A stretch of 64,000 nucleotides of DNA from Hyphomicrobium_A sp963759735 (GCA_963759735.1 CAVXAF010000007.1:372001-436000), one strand, 5' to 3'. Shown: positions 8,880-19,860, counted from the first letter of the stretch. Notes: generated from the letters alone by a model not told the origin. Numbers and translations are program-made.

Positions 8880-9056
8880 TCAGGCCAGATCAGGGACCGC
8901 CTGGTTCTCGTCGTCCCGCTCATCATCAGAATCGCCGTTGGCATCCGCGGTCGGGACGTCGTTGGAGTCTGTTTCGACCGGCTCGGCGGGGCGCGTGCCG
9001 AGATCTTCTTCGATGTCGATGGTGGGCACTTCCTCATCAAGCTTGGGCTTCGGCAT
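8880..9056 (-). CDS. Small acidic protein, 58 aa, unknown function
   Basis: ATG at 9056 is preceded at good spacing by GGGAG, and the frame runs 58 codons to TGA. The product starts MPKPKLDEEVPTIDIEEDLG and is very rich in Asp and Glu, including DSDDERDDEN, with no membrane segment. The ribosome-binding site and the protein-like composition support a real gene. It is predicted to be intrinsically disordered; no family recognised. It converges on the autotransporter terminator. Confidence 0.55.
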   Translation of the reverse strand: MPKPKLDEEVPTIDIEEDLGTRPAEPVETDSNDVPTADANGDSDDERDDENQAVPDLA

Positions 9057-9362
9057 CGTGTTACTCCCTTTTCCATCCTAAGCGTCCGCACGCGGTCTTT
9101 GTTCCCGCCGGGTTCTGACAGCGGGGTCTCGCCGGGTGGACCACTGCGATACCGATGAAATCAGTACCAAAGGAGTAGACAATACCTGCGCCGATGTAGA
9201 TTGGCGTCTCGCCCTGGTGCGCGCTCGCGAGCCGGCGAACACGCTGTTAGCCGCCATGCTCGCCTACGAAAGGCTCGACGCGCGGCGACTGTTTCGTCGG
9301 ACAAGGGCGGCCCATCACCGGGCAGGGGGGCACTGCAGATTTGATACAGTCTCAGCACCGCG
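9057..9362. other. Intergenic region, no gene seen
   Basis: Divergent gap between the small acidic gene and the membrane-protein/PepSY pair. No convincing coding frame, hairpin or riboswitch pattern seen. Confidence 0.4.
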
Positions 9363-9929
9363 ATGGTCGCGCTCGTCACGACGGCCGGTGTGCTGCTGCT
9401 TTCCAGCGGCATCGCGCTGCTGCGCCTATCCTGGCTCGGCAACCGCCCTGGCAATCTTCCCTTCCTCATCGGCGGCTGGCTGCTGATCGGCGGTGGCATA
9501 GCCGCCTTCTGCTACGCCTGGGACGCCGAGGTCGGCACCGCCTACGGCCTCACCGCCATGTCGATCATCGCCTATGCGATCGTCGCTCTTGGCATCGAGC
9601 GTCGCCAGCGAAAGCAGCCCAAGCTGCGCGACGTCGCCCTCGAACCCGAGGAGCGGCCGACCAACTGGGGACGCGCCATCGCCAAGGCGCTGCTGTCGAT
9701 CGTGATGGCCGGCATCGCGGCCATCGGCGTCGGTGTTGCCTTCGCCGTCGCCATGCCGATGGCGACGCACGACCGGATTGTCGTCGGCGGCCTGCTGGTT
9801 CCAGTCCTGTGGGGTGCCGGCATGGCCTGGACGCTCAGCGACGCCAAGCTGCTGCGCGCAACCGTCGTGCTCGGCTCGATCTCGGCGCTGGGCTATGGCA
9901 TCGCGTTCCTGCCGAAGGCCTTCCCCTGA
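9363..9929 (+). CDS. Multi-pass inner membrane protein of unknown function
   Basis: The product is 188 residues. Hydrophobic segments lie at about 3-22, 35-52, 60-78, 105-132 and 140-185. A charged cytoplasmic-type loop with RRQRKQPKLRDVALEPEERP separates the second and third pairs. No family was recognised with confidence. It precedes a PepSY-type membrane protein; the downstream reading frame begins in the same ATG/TGA junction near 9928, so the two probably form an operon. By analogy with other PepSY neighbourhoods it could belong to a metal-uptake or redox module, but nothing in this sequence proves that. Confidence 0.7.
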   Translation: MVALVTTAGVLLLSSGIALLRLSWLGNRPGNLPFLIGGWLLIGGGIAAFCYAWDAEVGTAYGLTAMSIIAYAIVALGIERRQRKQPKLRDVALEPEERPTNWGRAIAKALLSIVMAGIAAIGVGVAFAVAMPMATHDRIVVGGLLVPVLWGAGMAWTLSDAKLLRATVVLGSISALGYGIAFLPKAFP

Positions 9930-9986
9930 TGGACCAGCGCGTCGACGTCCAAAGAAAAGAAACGCCCGTTCCTGGCGCCGGACTTC

Positions 9987-11453
9987 GTGCGCGCGATGCT
10001 CGCGGGGCATTCCGCACTGGGCCTTGCATTCGCCGCGCTCATTTACATTGTCTGCCTCTCCGGAACGGTGTGCGTCTTCGTCTTGGAATTGCAGCGTTGG
10101 GAGCAGCCGGACGCCCCGATCGTTGAGCGTTGGCTCACCGCCGACGAGGTTGGCGCCGCGGTACGCGCCGGGCAGGCGCAGGCGCTGGCAGACAATGCGG
10201 CGCACGATCTCTTCATCAGCGGACCCAGTTCCGCCACGCCGCGCTTCGCAGTCAATTACCACGATCACGAAACCGGCGCCGAAGGCAGTTGGCTCGCTGA
10301 CGCCGACGGCCGGCTCGTTACGCGCCAGAAGGCTCCGTTCGCGGAGTTCATCGCCACGCTCCACATGCAACTGCACTTGCCGCGCACCTGGGGTTTTTTC
10401 ATCGTCGGTCTGACCGGAGTCGCCCTGCTGTCGTCATTGATCTCCGGCCTCCTCTCGCACCCGCGCATCTTCAAGGATGCGTTCTCGCTGCGCTGGGGCG
10501 GTTCGCGGCGCCTGCAGGAAGCTGACCTGCACAACCGGCTCGGCGTCTGGGGACTGCCCTTCCACGTCGTCGTGTCGCTGTCGGGCGCGCTGCTCGGTCT
10601 TTCCACGCTGATCGTCGGCGTGCTCGCACTCGCCGCTTACAACGGCGATTCAGAAGCGGCATTCGCCGCTATTCTCGGGCCTCGCGCCAGCGCCGAGGAA
10701 ACCGAGGCGCCGCTGCCCGATGTCGCCGCCATGGTCCGCCACGTCGAGGCCCAGAAGCCCGGCGCAGTCTTCACTGGCGTGCACATCGATCACATCGGCA
10801 AGACCGGACAAGTCGTGCATCTCGGCATGCGCACGCCGGGGCATCTGGCCATGGCCAACCACTATTACTTCAAGGGCGACGGCACACCATTGGGTGACGG
10901 CGGCCTGGAGACGGGCGGCGTCGGCCAGCAGATCCTCGGCGTACTGCAGCCTCTGCATTTCGGCTGGTTTGGTGGATTCCCGGTGAAAATTGCCTACGGA
11001 ATTCTCGGCCTGGCCCTCACCGTCGTCACATATACCGGCGTGACCATCTGGTTGGCGCGCAAGCGCGACCGAGGCAGCCCTGCGCCACGCTGGGAAAAGA
11101 TCTGGACGGGTGTCGGTTGGGGCCAGCCGTTGGCGATCGCCGCCGCGGCGGCTTCTGCGTTCTACATCGGCGAGCATGCGCTGCTTTATACCTATCTCGC
11201 CGTGACGATCGGCGCGTTGATCCTCGCTCTGTTGATGCCCAGTTGGCGATCGGCAGCCAAGCTGCTGCGCGTGTCGGCTGCCCTATCCATCGTAGGCGTG
11301 CTCGCCGCCCACGCCCTGACCTGGAGCGGGCGTGCAACTGATCCGATGGCCGGCATCGTCACGTTTGTGCTGGCGCTCGTTGCCATCATTTTGGTGTTGC
11401 CGCTCTGGGCCCGACGGTCGGTGGCGCAGCTATCTGCGCACCAGGGCACCTAA
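9987..11453 (+). CDS. PepSY-associated TM-helix (iron-regulated-type) membrane protein
   Basis: The product is 488 residues from ATG 9987. It has the PepSY-TM layout: a first TM helix containing HSALGLAFAALIYIVCLSG, a periplasmic domain, LHMQLHLPRTWGFFIVGL with a second helix, then two more helices and a cluster at the C-terminus. Conserved histidines in HSALG, LHMQLHLP and LHFGW suggest haem or metal contacts within the membrane. The true N-terminus probably begins at ATG 9928, which overlaps the previous gene, because KKRPFLAPDFV is encoded in this frame just upstream of 9987. Reaching it needs a one-base shift near 9950-9960. Such proteins are linked to iron or siderophore reduction; the exact role is unknown. 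Confidence 0.8.
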   Translation: MRAMLAGHSALGLAFAALIYIVCLSGTVCVFVLELQRWEQPDAPIVERWLTADEVGAAVRAGQAQALADNAAHDLFISGPSSATPRFAVNYHDHETGAEGSWLADADGRLVTRQKAPFAEFIATLHMQLHLPRTWGFFIVGLTGVALLSSLISGLLSHPRIFKDAFSLRWGGSRRLQEADLHNRLGVWGLPFHVVVSLSGALLGLSTLIVGVLALAAYNGDSEAAFAAILGPRASAEETEAPLPDVAAMVRHVEAQKPGAVFTGVHIDHIGKTGQVVHLGMRTPGHLAMANHYYFKGDGTPLGDGGLETGGVGQQILGVLQPLHFGWFGGFPVKIAYGILGLALTVVTYTGVTIWLARKRDRGSPAPRWEKIWTGVGWGQPLAIAAAAASAFYIGEHALLYTYLAVTIGALILALLMPSWRSAAKLLRVSAALSIVGVLAAHALTWSGRATDPMAGIVTFVLALVAIILVLPLWARRSVAQLSAHQGT

Positions 11454-11454
11454 T

Positions 11455-11486
11455 AGAAAAGCCCCGGACCTGGAGGTCCGAGGCTT
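11455..11486 (-). terminator. Rho-independent terminator on the minus strand
   Basis: Read on the minus strand, an 11-bp stem (GCCTCGGACCT / AGGTCCGGGGC) is followed by TTTTCTATT. One pair is a U-G wobble on the minus-strand RNA but a C-A mismatch on the plus-strand RNA, and the T-run is only on the minus side. The hairpin therefore serves a minus-strand transcript, although no minus-strand protein gene ends here. Confidence 0.6.
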
Positions 11487-11640
11487 GGGTTGCCGCGGGA
11501 GGGCGCCTGAGGCAACCTTGAGACGAAGCCGCGGGGGGATCGGCTTCCTGTACCGACAACGTGGACGCCCGCCAAGGCGTTCCGAGGCGAGCCAAATTTT
11601 TTCAAAAATATAGCCTTGTCGCCGACACGCACATTTCGGC
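11455..11640 (-). ncRNA. Candidate small RNA ending at a strong terminator
   Basis: The 212-bp gap between two plus-strand genes contains a minus-strand terminator with no protein gene to terminate. Upstream of it on the minus strand are two further GC-rich inverted segments: GAAGCCGATC with GCGGCTTCG, and GGTTGCC with GGCAACC. A structured transcript of roughly 120-180 nt is the simplest explanation. The 5' end is a guess. No known RNA family was recognised (6S, SRP RNA and tmRNA hallmarks are absent). It could instead be antisense to the rmuC leader. Confidence 0.35.
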
Positions 11641-11665
11641 CGGCCGAATCAGCTACCGATTGGCA

Positions 11666-12856
11666 ATGCTCGAACTGCTGCAAAGCATCCATTTTAATCC
11701 CCTTGAGCCTTACCTCGGCCTGCCGCCAACGCTGCTTTACGGAAGTGGCGCCGGTATCGCGCTCATCGTCGTGCTTCTCGTATTGCACGTTAACCGCGCG
11801 CGTTCGCGAGCGGCGCAGGTCGAGTTCGCGGAACTGAAAGGGCGTCTGTCGGCGATGGCCGAGATCGCTGCGCAGCAGAGCTCCGAGCAGGTGCGCTCGG
11901 TGAATGAGCGCATCGATACCTTGGCGCGGCACCTGGCGCAGACCCTCGACACCAACGCGGCGCGTCTCGGCGACAATTTGAGCGAAGCGGGACGGCGCAC
12001 GTCGGAGACTTTGTCGACGCTCAACGAGCGCCTGGCGCTGATCGATGAAGCCAACCGCAGTCTTTCCGATCTATCGACCGAGGTCGGATCGCTGCATGGC
12101 GTACTGGCCAACAAGCAGGCGCGCGGCGCCTTCGGCCAGATGCGCATGGAGACGATCATCCGTGACGCGCTGCCGGCCGGCGCCTACGAATTTCAACCGA
12201 CGCTGACGAACGGCAAGCGCCCCGACTGCGTCATTCGATTGCCGAATGCGCACGCGGCGCTGGTCATCGATTCCAAGTTTCCCCTCGAAGGCTTCGAAGC
12301 GCTGCGCGTTGCTGTGTCGGCCGAGGACACCAAGCTCGCCAGTGCGGCGATCCGCGAGGCGGTCGGCCGGCACGTGGCTTCCATCGCCGACAAATACCTC
12401 ATTCCCGGCGAGACCCAGGACACGGCGCTGATGTTCGTTCCCTCCGAATCCATCTGCGCCGACCTGTTCGAGAAATTCCCCGAGCTGGTGCAGGAGTTGC
12501 ACCGCGCCCGCGTCATGATCGTGGCGCCTAACACGCTCATGCTGGCGGTGCAGACGGTGCAGGCGCTTTTGAAGGACGCCAAGATGCGCGACCACGCCGA
12601 CATCATTCAGCGTGAGGTGGCGCTGCTGCTCGGTGATGTGGGGCAGCTCGTCGATCGCGTCGCCGACCTTGAGCGCCACTTCGCTCTGTCGGGCAAGTCT
12701 CTGGAGAAAGTCTCAACTTCGACAGCGAAAATTCTCGGCCGTCGGCGGCGGCTGACGTCTCTCGATCTGGACGCCATGGACAGCAATACCGACAACGTCA
12801 CCGCGCTGCCTGACCGCAGCGACGACAAGGACGCCAAGCGCACCGGCGGACGCTAG
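11666..12856 (+). CDS. rmuC: DNA recombination protein RmuC
   Basis: The product is 396 residues. One N-terminal TM helix (about 22-38, ALIVVLLVLHV) is followed by a coiled coil (about 45-140). The RmuC nuclease-like domain then spans about 150-370, with RPDCVIRLPN, LVIDSKFPLEGFEAL, DTALMFVPSESI and VMIVAPNTLMLAVQTV. RmuC limits inversions between short repeats, and its domain is related to restriction-endonuclease folds. ATG 11666 is chosen because the residues upstream are not family-like and the helix follows at the normal distance. The tail after about 370 is polar and variable. It converges with the PAP2 gene. Confidence 0.9.
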   Translation: MLELLQSIHFNPLEPYLGLPPTLLYGSGAGIALIVVLLVLHVNRARSRAAQVEFAELKGRLSAMAEIAAQQSSEQVRSVNERIDTLARHLAQTLDTNAARLGDNLSEAGRRTSETLSTLNERLALIDEANRSLSDLSTEVGSLHGVLANKQARGAFGQMRMETIIRDALPAGAYEFQPTLTNGKRPDCVIRLPNAHAALVIDSKFPLEGFEALRVAVSAEDTKLASAAIREAVGRHVASIADKYLIPGETQDTALMFVPSESICADLFEKFPELVQELHRARVMIVAPNTLMLAVQTVQALLKDAKMRDHADIIQREVALLLGDVGQLVDRVADLERHFALSGKSLEKVSTSTAKILGRRRRLTSLDLDAMDSNTDNVTALPDRSDDKDAKRTGGR

Positions 12857-12876
12857 CCGGTCGGCCGCTCGCCGCG

Positions 12877-13503
12877 CTATTTGGCGATAAGCCCACGCAC
12901 GCAGCACACGATCAGCGCGGCGAGGGCGAAACCGGCGATGACGTCGCTCGTGTAGTGAACACCCAGATAGATGCGTGATACGCCGACGCCGCCGATGAGC
13001 ACCGCGGCAGTTCCCAGCACAACGGCGCGCTGCCAGGCCTGCGGCAGCTCCGCGGCAAGCATTCCCGCAAGGACACCGTAGAAACAAGCCGAAAACAGCG
13101 CATGTCCGCTGGCGAAACTGTAGCTGGCGGGCAGGTCGCCGAAGAACGGCACCGGGCGCGTTCGCGCGATCGACATCTTGACGACGTTGTTGAGGATCCC
13201 GGCCGCCCCCATGACGACGATCACGCGCAGTGCCGCGTTGCGCGCCCCGCGCAGCCACAAAACGGCGATCGTCAGCGCTGTCAGGGAATAGACGACAGCG
13301 ACCGAACCGAGAAAACTCAGGCCGTCGAAGAGTGCAGTGAGGGCGGGCGATGCGACGCTGTTGATGGCCGTGCGTGTCGCGTCATCGATATGATCGGTGA
13401 GGCCCAGCAGAACGGCAACCGTCAGGCTGGCAAATACCAGCGTCGTGGTTACGATGCAGCTGTAACTCCAGCCGGATCGCTCTTCGCCTTTCGTCATCGC
13501 CAA
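12877..13503 (-). CDS. PAP2-superfamily membrane phosphatase
   Basis: The product is 208 residues with about six TM helices. All three PAP2 signature motifs are present: KMSIARTRP, SYSFASGH and SRIYLGVHYTSDV. The last two contain the catalytic and phosphohistidine residues. Family members dephosphorylate lipid phosphates such as undecaprenyl diphosphate or phosphatidate at the inner membrane. It lies just downstream of a lipid (diacylglycerol-type) kinase on the same strand (gap about 58 bp), suggesting a shared role in lipid phosphate turnover. Confidence 0.9.
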   Translation of the reverse strand: MAMTKGEERSGWSYSCIVTTTLVFASLTVAVLLGLTDHIDDATRTAINSVASPALTALFDGLSFLGSVAVVYSLTALTIAVLWLRGARNAALRVIVVMGAAGILNNVVKMSIARTRPVPFFGDLPASYSFASGHALFSACFYGVLAGMLAAELPQAWQRAVVLGTAAVLIGGVGVSRIYLGVHYTSDVIAGFALAALIVCCVRGLIAK

Positions 13504-13561
13504 GGTCTGCGCCTCCGGTGCTCGCCCGCAGCGCCTATGTGCCTCAAGCTTGCGCTTCTGA

Positions 13562-14515
13562 CTAGGCCTTCAGGGGAACGATGATGCGCAGCGCCTTCGG
13601 GCGGATGCGAAAATGCAGCGGCGCCTTCATGGCCATCACCTCGCCGTCGTTGGCGACGCGCAACCGCCGCCGCCTTTTCGTCTGCACCCAAAGCTCCTCG
13701 GCCTCGAGTACCTTCAGTTCGCCCGGCGTCGCGCGTCCGAAAAATGCCCGCACGGCCATCTTCATCAACGCGCCCCGGTCGGCATTGGGCGCGCTGCACA
13801 TCCACAGGCGCCCGCTGTCGAGCTGCTGGCGCTCGCCGATCTGCAATCCGCTGGCGTGATAGGGATTATTGCCGACGAATATGAAAGGCGTCTTGTCGGT
13901 GCCGTCATACTTTCCGTCGGCGTGAAGGCTGGCGTGAAAATGCGGCATGCGCCGCATCACGGTGTAGATGGCGCGCGCGAAGGCGGTCCACTTGCTGAGC
14001 CCGCGCCGCTGATGCCGGTCGCGCTGCTGCACGATGGCCGGGTAGAGCCCGATGCTCGAGTTGTTGATGAAAATGCGCCCGTTCACCTCGCCAACGTCAA
14101 CAAGCTTGGTGTGACCAGCGATGATCGTCTCGATGGCCGCGTCGAGCATCAGCGGAATGCCGGCGTCCTTGGCGAAGTGGTTGAGCGTACCGAGCGGCAA
14201 CACGCCGAGCGCTGCGGGTGTGCCGACGACGGCCGAGGCAACCGCGCTCACCGTCCCGTCACCCCCGGCGGCGACGATGATGCGACATCCGCTTTCGGCA
14301 TAACGGTGGGCGATGGGGACGAGATCGCGGCCCTCATCGACGACAATCGTCTCGGCCTGGACTCCGTGCTCGCGAAAGAGTTCGGCAACGCGGGCCGAAA
14401 GGCGCTGCGCTCCGTTGGAGCCGGCGCGACCGTTTACAATGCACGCCACAACGGACTGCGACACAATCTGATCCACGCGGGATTGCCCTCTCCAACTCTG
14501 CATAGGGACAAACAC
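13562..14515 (-). CDS. Diacylglycerol kinase-family lipid kinase
   Basis: The product is 317 residues of the DAGK catalytic/YegS-like family. IVNGRAGSNG forms the first strand-loop. AAGGDGTVSAVASAVVG near residue 85 is the nucleotide-binding GGDGT motif, and LGVLPLGTLNHFAKD follows it. The C-terminal beta-sandwich includes VANDGEVMAMKAPLHFR. The substrate is a lipid alcohol, not defined here. ATG 14515 lies in a good frame, though a start after the first 15-20 residues is also possible. It stands just upstream of a PAP2 phosphatase that could perform the opposite reaction. Confidence 0.88.
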   Translation of the reverse strand: MFVPMQSWRGQSRVDQIVSQSVVACIVNGRAGSNGAQRLSARVAELFREHGVQAETIVVDEGRDLVPIAHRYAESGCRIIVAAGGDGTVSAVASAVVGTPAALGVLPLGTLNHFAKDAGIPLMLDAAIETIIAGHTKLVDVGEVNGRIFINNSSIGLYPAIVQQRDRHQRRGLSKWTAFARAIYTVMRRMPHFHASLHADGKYDGTDKTPFIFVGNNPYHASGLQIGERQQLDSGRLWMCSAPNADRGALMKMAVRAFFGRATPGELKVLEAEELWVQTKRRRRLRVANDGEVMAMKAPLHFRIRPKALRIIVPLKA

Positions 14516-14562
14516 CGCTCGGCGCTGCTTGTTCCGCCCAGTGAGCTAAGCGGGCCGTCGGG

Positions 14563-15066
14563 TCACTCGGTGATCCATTCCGCGCACTTCACCGGTGCGG
14601 CGTTCTCACCCCACGGGCTGATGGGAACGGCGGAGGTGGAGTTCTCCGGACTGCCCTCGATGATCTTGTCGGTGTAGGTCATGTAGACGAGCACGTTGCG
14701 TTTGGCATCGCAGCCGCGCACGATCTGCATCTTCTTGAAGATCAGCGAACGGCGCTGGCTGAAGGCCTCATCGCCCTGGACGAGCTTGCGCTTGAACTTG
14801 ATCGGTCCGACCTGCCGGCAGGCGAGCGACGCGTTGGACAGTTCCTCGGCAAGGCCGAGCCAGCCGGTCCAGCCGCCCTTTTCCGGCACCGTGAAGTAGC
14901 AGGCGACGCCTTCGACGTCGGGGTCGTCGATGGCGTAGGTGCCGAGCTTGTGGTCGGGCGACAGCAGCTTCCAGACTGTCGTCTTCTTGAAGATCAGGTC
15001 GGGATCTTCGGCACTGGCCGAAGAAAGAAGCAGCGACACGAGACCGGCGGCAATGATCAGGCGCAT
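14563..15066 (-). CDS. creA: CreA family secreted protein
   Basis: The product is 167 residues with a signal peptide cleaved near SSASA. It contains the CreA blocks DPDVEGVACYFTVPEKGGW, RQVGPIKF, SLIFKKMQIVRGCDAKRNVL and VYMTYTDKIIEGSPENS, including paired cysteines. CreA proteins are conserved periplasmic proteins of unknown function. ATG 15066 is preceded on its strand by a GAGAGT stretch. The gene is followed by the divergently controlled lipid-kinase pair with a 47-bp gap. Confidence 0.85.
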   Translation of the reverse strand: MRLIIAAGLVSLLLSSASAEDPDLIFKKTTVWKLLSPDHKLGTYAIDDPDVEGVACYFTVPEKGGWTGWLGLAEELSNASLACRQVGPIKFKRKLVQGDEAFSQRRSLIFKKMQIVRGCDAKRNVLVYMTYTDKIIEGSPENSTSAVPISPWGENAAPVKCAEWITE

Positions 15067-15110
15067 GAACTCTCCATCCAGGGATGGAGGTCGCCTCCTA
15101 TCCCGCTGGC

Positions 15111-16929
15111 TCAGTGTAGATCGGTCGCGGCATCGACCGCCTTCTGTACGGCACTGTCGCGCTGGAACGTACCGATAAGCGTGCCGGCGGCGAGGACATG
15201 GCCTCGCATGGCCTCAAGTACAAGCTCACGGGCCGGGGCGGGAGGCAAATCTAGCTCCCGATCGAGGGCGAAAACCTGAAAGTGATAAGCGTGGGGGGCA
15301 TCGCCGGGCGGCGGACGCGGACCAACGTAGCCGGTGCTGCCGCGCGTGTTGGTGGCCTGCAACGCCTTGGGCTGCGCGAGCGCCGGGGCGCCGGGGATGC
15401 CCTCCGGAAGACTGACGACATCCGCCGGGAGGTTGAAAATGCCCCAATGATTGACCAGCTGCGGCTTCGCATCGGGATCATCGACGATAACGACGTACGA
15501 CTTCGTGGCTGTCGGGCCGCGCGACCAGGACAGCGGCGGCGATAGCTTGCCTCCGTAGTCGCTGTAGCGAAGCGGAATGGCGCCAGCTACTTCGAACGCT
15601 GGTGAGCGCACCTCGAGCTTTGCCGAATTGCGGGCATCGAGCGCATCGATCGCGACAGGCTTGGGGGCGATTGCCGGCGCAATGTCCTGCGCGGCCACGG
15701 GCGCCTGGGCCGCCACCGCATCGGTTGCCGTTGCCGGACCAGTGTAGGCGATGCGGTAGATCACGCCGTTCTCGTCGTCGCTCACGAGAAGAGCGCCATC
15801 TTTCGCGACGGCGAGGCCCGCGAGGCGCGCCGTGCGTGTGAAGCTGCCGCCGCTTTCGCTGAGAAAGCCGCCAAGGAACGGTTCGATGCGTACCGGCTTA
15901 CCGTTGTCGAAGACGATGCGCACGACCTCGTAGCCTGACGGTGGTTTGCGGTTCCACGAACCTCGCATGGCGACGAACGCGTTGCCGCGATACTCCGCCG
16001 GAAAGGAGCCCGCTGTGTAGAAGGCCATCTGCATGGGCGCTGCATGCGCGGTGTATGTGAGTTGCGGTTTCTCACTCGCTGCCGCCCAGGCCTCCAGCGT
16101 AATGTCGCCCGGTGGATCGTCCTGTGGGTTGAGGAAGCCGTCGGCAAGGACATAGGGCCAGCCGTACTTCTTGCCACGCTCCAGCAGATTCAGCTCCTCG
16201 CGCGGCTCGTCATCGCCGTGCCAGTCAATATTGTGATCCATGCCGAAGAGCGCGCCAGAGTCGGGGTGCCAGGCAAAACCAATGGTGTTGCGCAGGCCGG
16301 ACGCAAAGATGGTGCGCTTCTTTCCATCAAGCGAAGCACGCAGTAGCGTGGCGCTCTCGGGGCTCGAACTCGGTGCAAGCGTTGCAGGTGCTGCCGACCG
16401 AAATATAGAGCATCTTGTCGGGACCAATAGCGAGCGTACGATTGGGATGTTGCCCGGAGTCCGGCAAATCATCGATGATGCGCGTTAAGGGCGACAGCGA
16501 TCCGTCGCTGAGTATCTTGCCGGTGTACACGTCCTTCACTGTCGCTAGGTAGATGTCGCTGCCGTCGATGGCGATGCCGTGCATCTGCGGCCGGTTGGCG
16601 ACCACTTTTTGTTCGTCAGCGACCCCATCGCCGTCCGTATCCCGCAGCATGACGACATCGCCGACGCTGCGCCGCGTTACGTATACGCTGCCATCCGGCG
16701 CCACTGCCATCATGCGCGGGTTGATGAGATCCTTGGCGAACACGCTGACCTTGAAGCCATCGGGCACCGTCAGCTTGGCAATGTCTGCGGGTGCCAGCTT
16801 GGCCTTCTTCGGCTCCAAGACGTGACCTCGAAACTCGACGTTCGAAGCTTCGCCAGTCTTTTCGGCTGCCGATGCGGTGATCGTGGAGACCGCGGCAAAG
16901 AAGGCAGCGATCATGGGCATAAGGCGCAT
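15111..16929 (-). pseudogene. Sorbosone/glucose dehydrogenase-like (PQQ-type beta-propeller) fused to YbhB/YbcL PEBP domain, frameshifted
   Basis: A signal peptide (MRLMPMIAAFFAAVSTITAS) leads into a GSDH-type beta-propeller: LTVPDGFKVSVFAKDLINPR, RDTDGDGVADEQKVV, and YISVGSTCNACTE. The coding frame shifts by one base near 16365 and resumes with ATLLRASLDGKKRTIFASGLR, then PGDITLEAWAA and AFVAMRGSWNRKPPSGYEVV. After a Pro/Ala linker, the last 150 residues form a PEBP/YbhB domain with VVIVDDPDAKPQLVNHWGIF and STGYVGPRPPPGDAPHAYHF. ATG 16929 has AGGAG six bases upstream. Likely a periplasmic sugar or alcohol oxidase. The fusion is unusual to me. Both frames are intact, so the shift may be an assembly error. 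Confidence 0.75.
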
Positions 16930-17041
16930 TTGAACTCCTGGCCGCGTTTCGGGGGCAACCGGCCAGGTGAGCAATGGTTCCACAGGCGCGCCGGTCGGCT
17001 ATGGTGCCCCCGGTCCAGACCGTAATTGACAATGGTGAACG

Positions 17042-17524
17042 ATGGCGCGGCGATCGATCAACGAGGCATCGAAGGTGTTCATCGCCGCCTTCGTGCTGGG
17101 ACCGCCGATCGGCGGTCTCATCGTCATGACGCTGCTGCAGGCGCTGCCGTGGATCGCTACCGGGTTCACCGATCCGCTGCCGCAGGTGAGCGAGAACATC
17201 GCCAAATCGCTGCTGCTCGCCATACCCCTCTCTTACTTTGCCGGCGGCGCCTCGGCTCTGCTGGCCGGACTGGCCCTCGCTGCCTACGTCGCCTGGGGCG
17301 CCCGCCTGACGTGGTGGGCCTGCCTTGCAGCCTCGCTTGTCTATCCGGCGCTGCTCGTCGTTTCCGGCCTCATCGCCACCAGCGGCTCGCCCGACACGCT
17401 GCCGCCGGTGTTGCTGCATGCCGCCATGATTACCGTCGCTTCCGCGGCATCGGCGCTCGTCTGTTACGCCCTGCTTCGCAATACCGCGCTGGTGCGCAGA
17501 TTGAACGCCCCCGCCCAGGCGTGA
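17042..17524 (+). CDS. Small multi-pass membrane protein, unknown function
   Basis: The product is 160 residues with four hydrophobic segments (about 12-32, 55-85, 90-112, 122-145) and basic ends (MARRSINE, VRRLNAPAQA). No family recognised. It runs 32 bp ahead of the YcgN gene in the same direction, so the two may be co-transcribed. Confidence 0.65.
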   Translation: MARRSINEASKVFIAAFVLGPPIGGLIVMTLLQALPWIATGFTDPLPQVSENIAKSLLLAIPLSYFAGGASALLAGLALAAYVAWGARLTWWACLAASLVYPALLVVSGLIATSGSPDTLPPVLLHAAMITVASAASALVCYALLRNTALVRRLNAPAQA

Positions 17525-17555
17525 CGTCGCGCTCCGATGTGCTACAAGGCCGACA

Positions 17556-18029
17556 ATGAGCACGCCCCAGGCCGATCAGCAGACCGTCGAGGTGCCTCCC
17601 TTCTGGGAAGCCAAGCCGCTCGCCGCGATGACCACCGACGAGTGGGAATCGCTGTGCGATGGGTGCGGCCAATGCTGCCTCATCAAGGTCGAGGATGAGG
17701 ACACGGCCGACGTCTATCTGACGCGTCTCGGCTGCAAGCTGCTCGACACGCAGTCCTGCCGCTGCCGCGACTACACCAACCGCAAGCGGCGCGTTCCGGA
17801 CTGCACCTCGATCACGCTCGAGGAACTTCCCAGCTTGTTCTGGCTGCCGCAGACCTGCGCCTACCGCAGTCTGGCCGAAGGCCGCGGGCTCGCCTGGTGG
17901 CATCCGCTCGTCTCCGGCGACCCCGAGACGGTGCACGCCGCCGGCGTGTCGGTGCGCGGCTGGGCGCGCAGCGAGAAGGGCGTCAAGCCAAGCGCTATGG
18001 CGCGCTACATCATCGGCGAGGCGGGCTGA
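17556..18029 (+). CDS. YcgN family (UPF0260) cysteine-cluster protein
   Basis: The product is 157 residues of the YcgN/UPF0260 family. It carries the cysteine cluster CDGCGQCCLIKVEDED near residue 35, then RLGCKLLD, CRCRDYTNR and VPDC, and the C-terminal HPLVSGDPETVHAAGVSVRG. The eight or so cysteines probably bind a metal or Fe-S centre. The cellular role is unknown. It is followed 19 bp later by uup, a neighbour order that suggests shared transcription. Confidence 0.88.
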   Translation: MSTPQADQQTVEVPPFWEAKPLAAMTTDEWESLCDGCGQCCLIKVEDEDTADVYLTRLGCKLLDTQSCRCRDYTNRKRRVPDCTSITLEELPSLFWLPQTCAYRSLAEGRGLAWWHPLVSGDPETVHAAGVSVRGWARSEKGVKPSAMARYIIGEAG

Positions 18030-18048
18030 CGCCTCGCTCGGATCATCC

Positions 18049-19856
<1,808 letters not shown>

Positions 19857-19860
<4 letters not shown>

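Noticed and set aside
13613..14677. 354-codon plus-strand open frame
   Set aside because: Antisense to the lipid kinase, whose GGDGT and other motifs are convincing.
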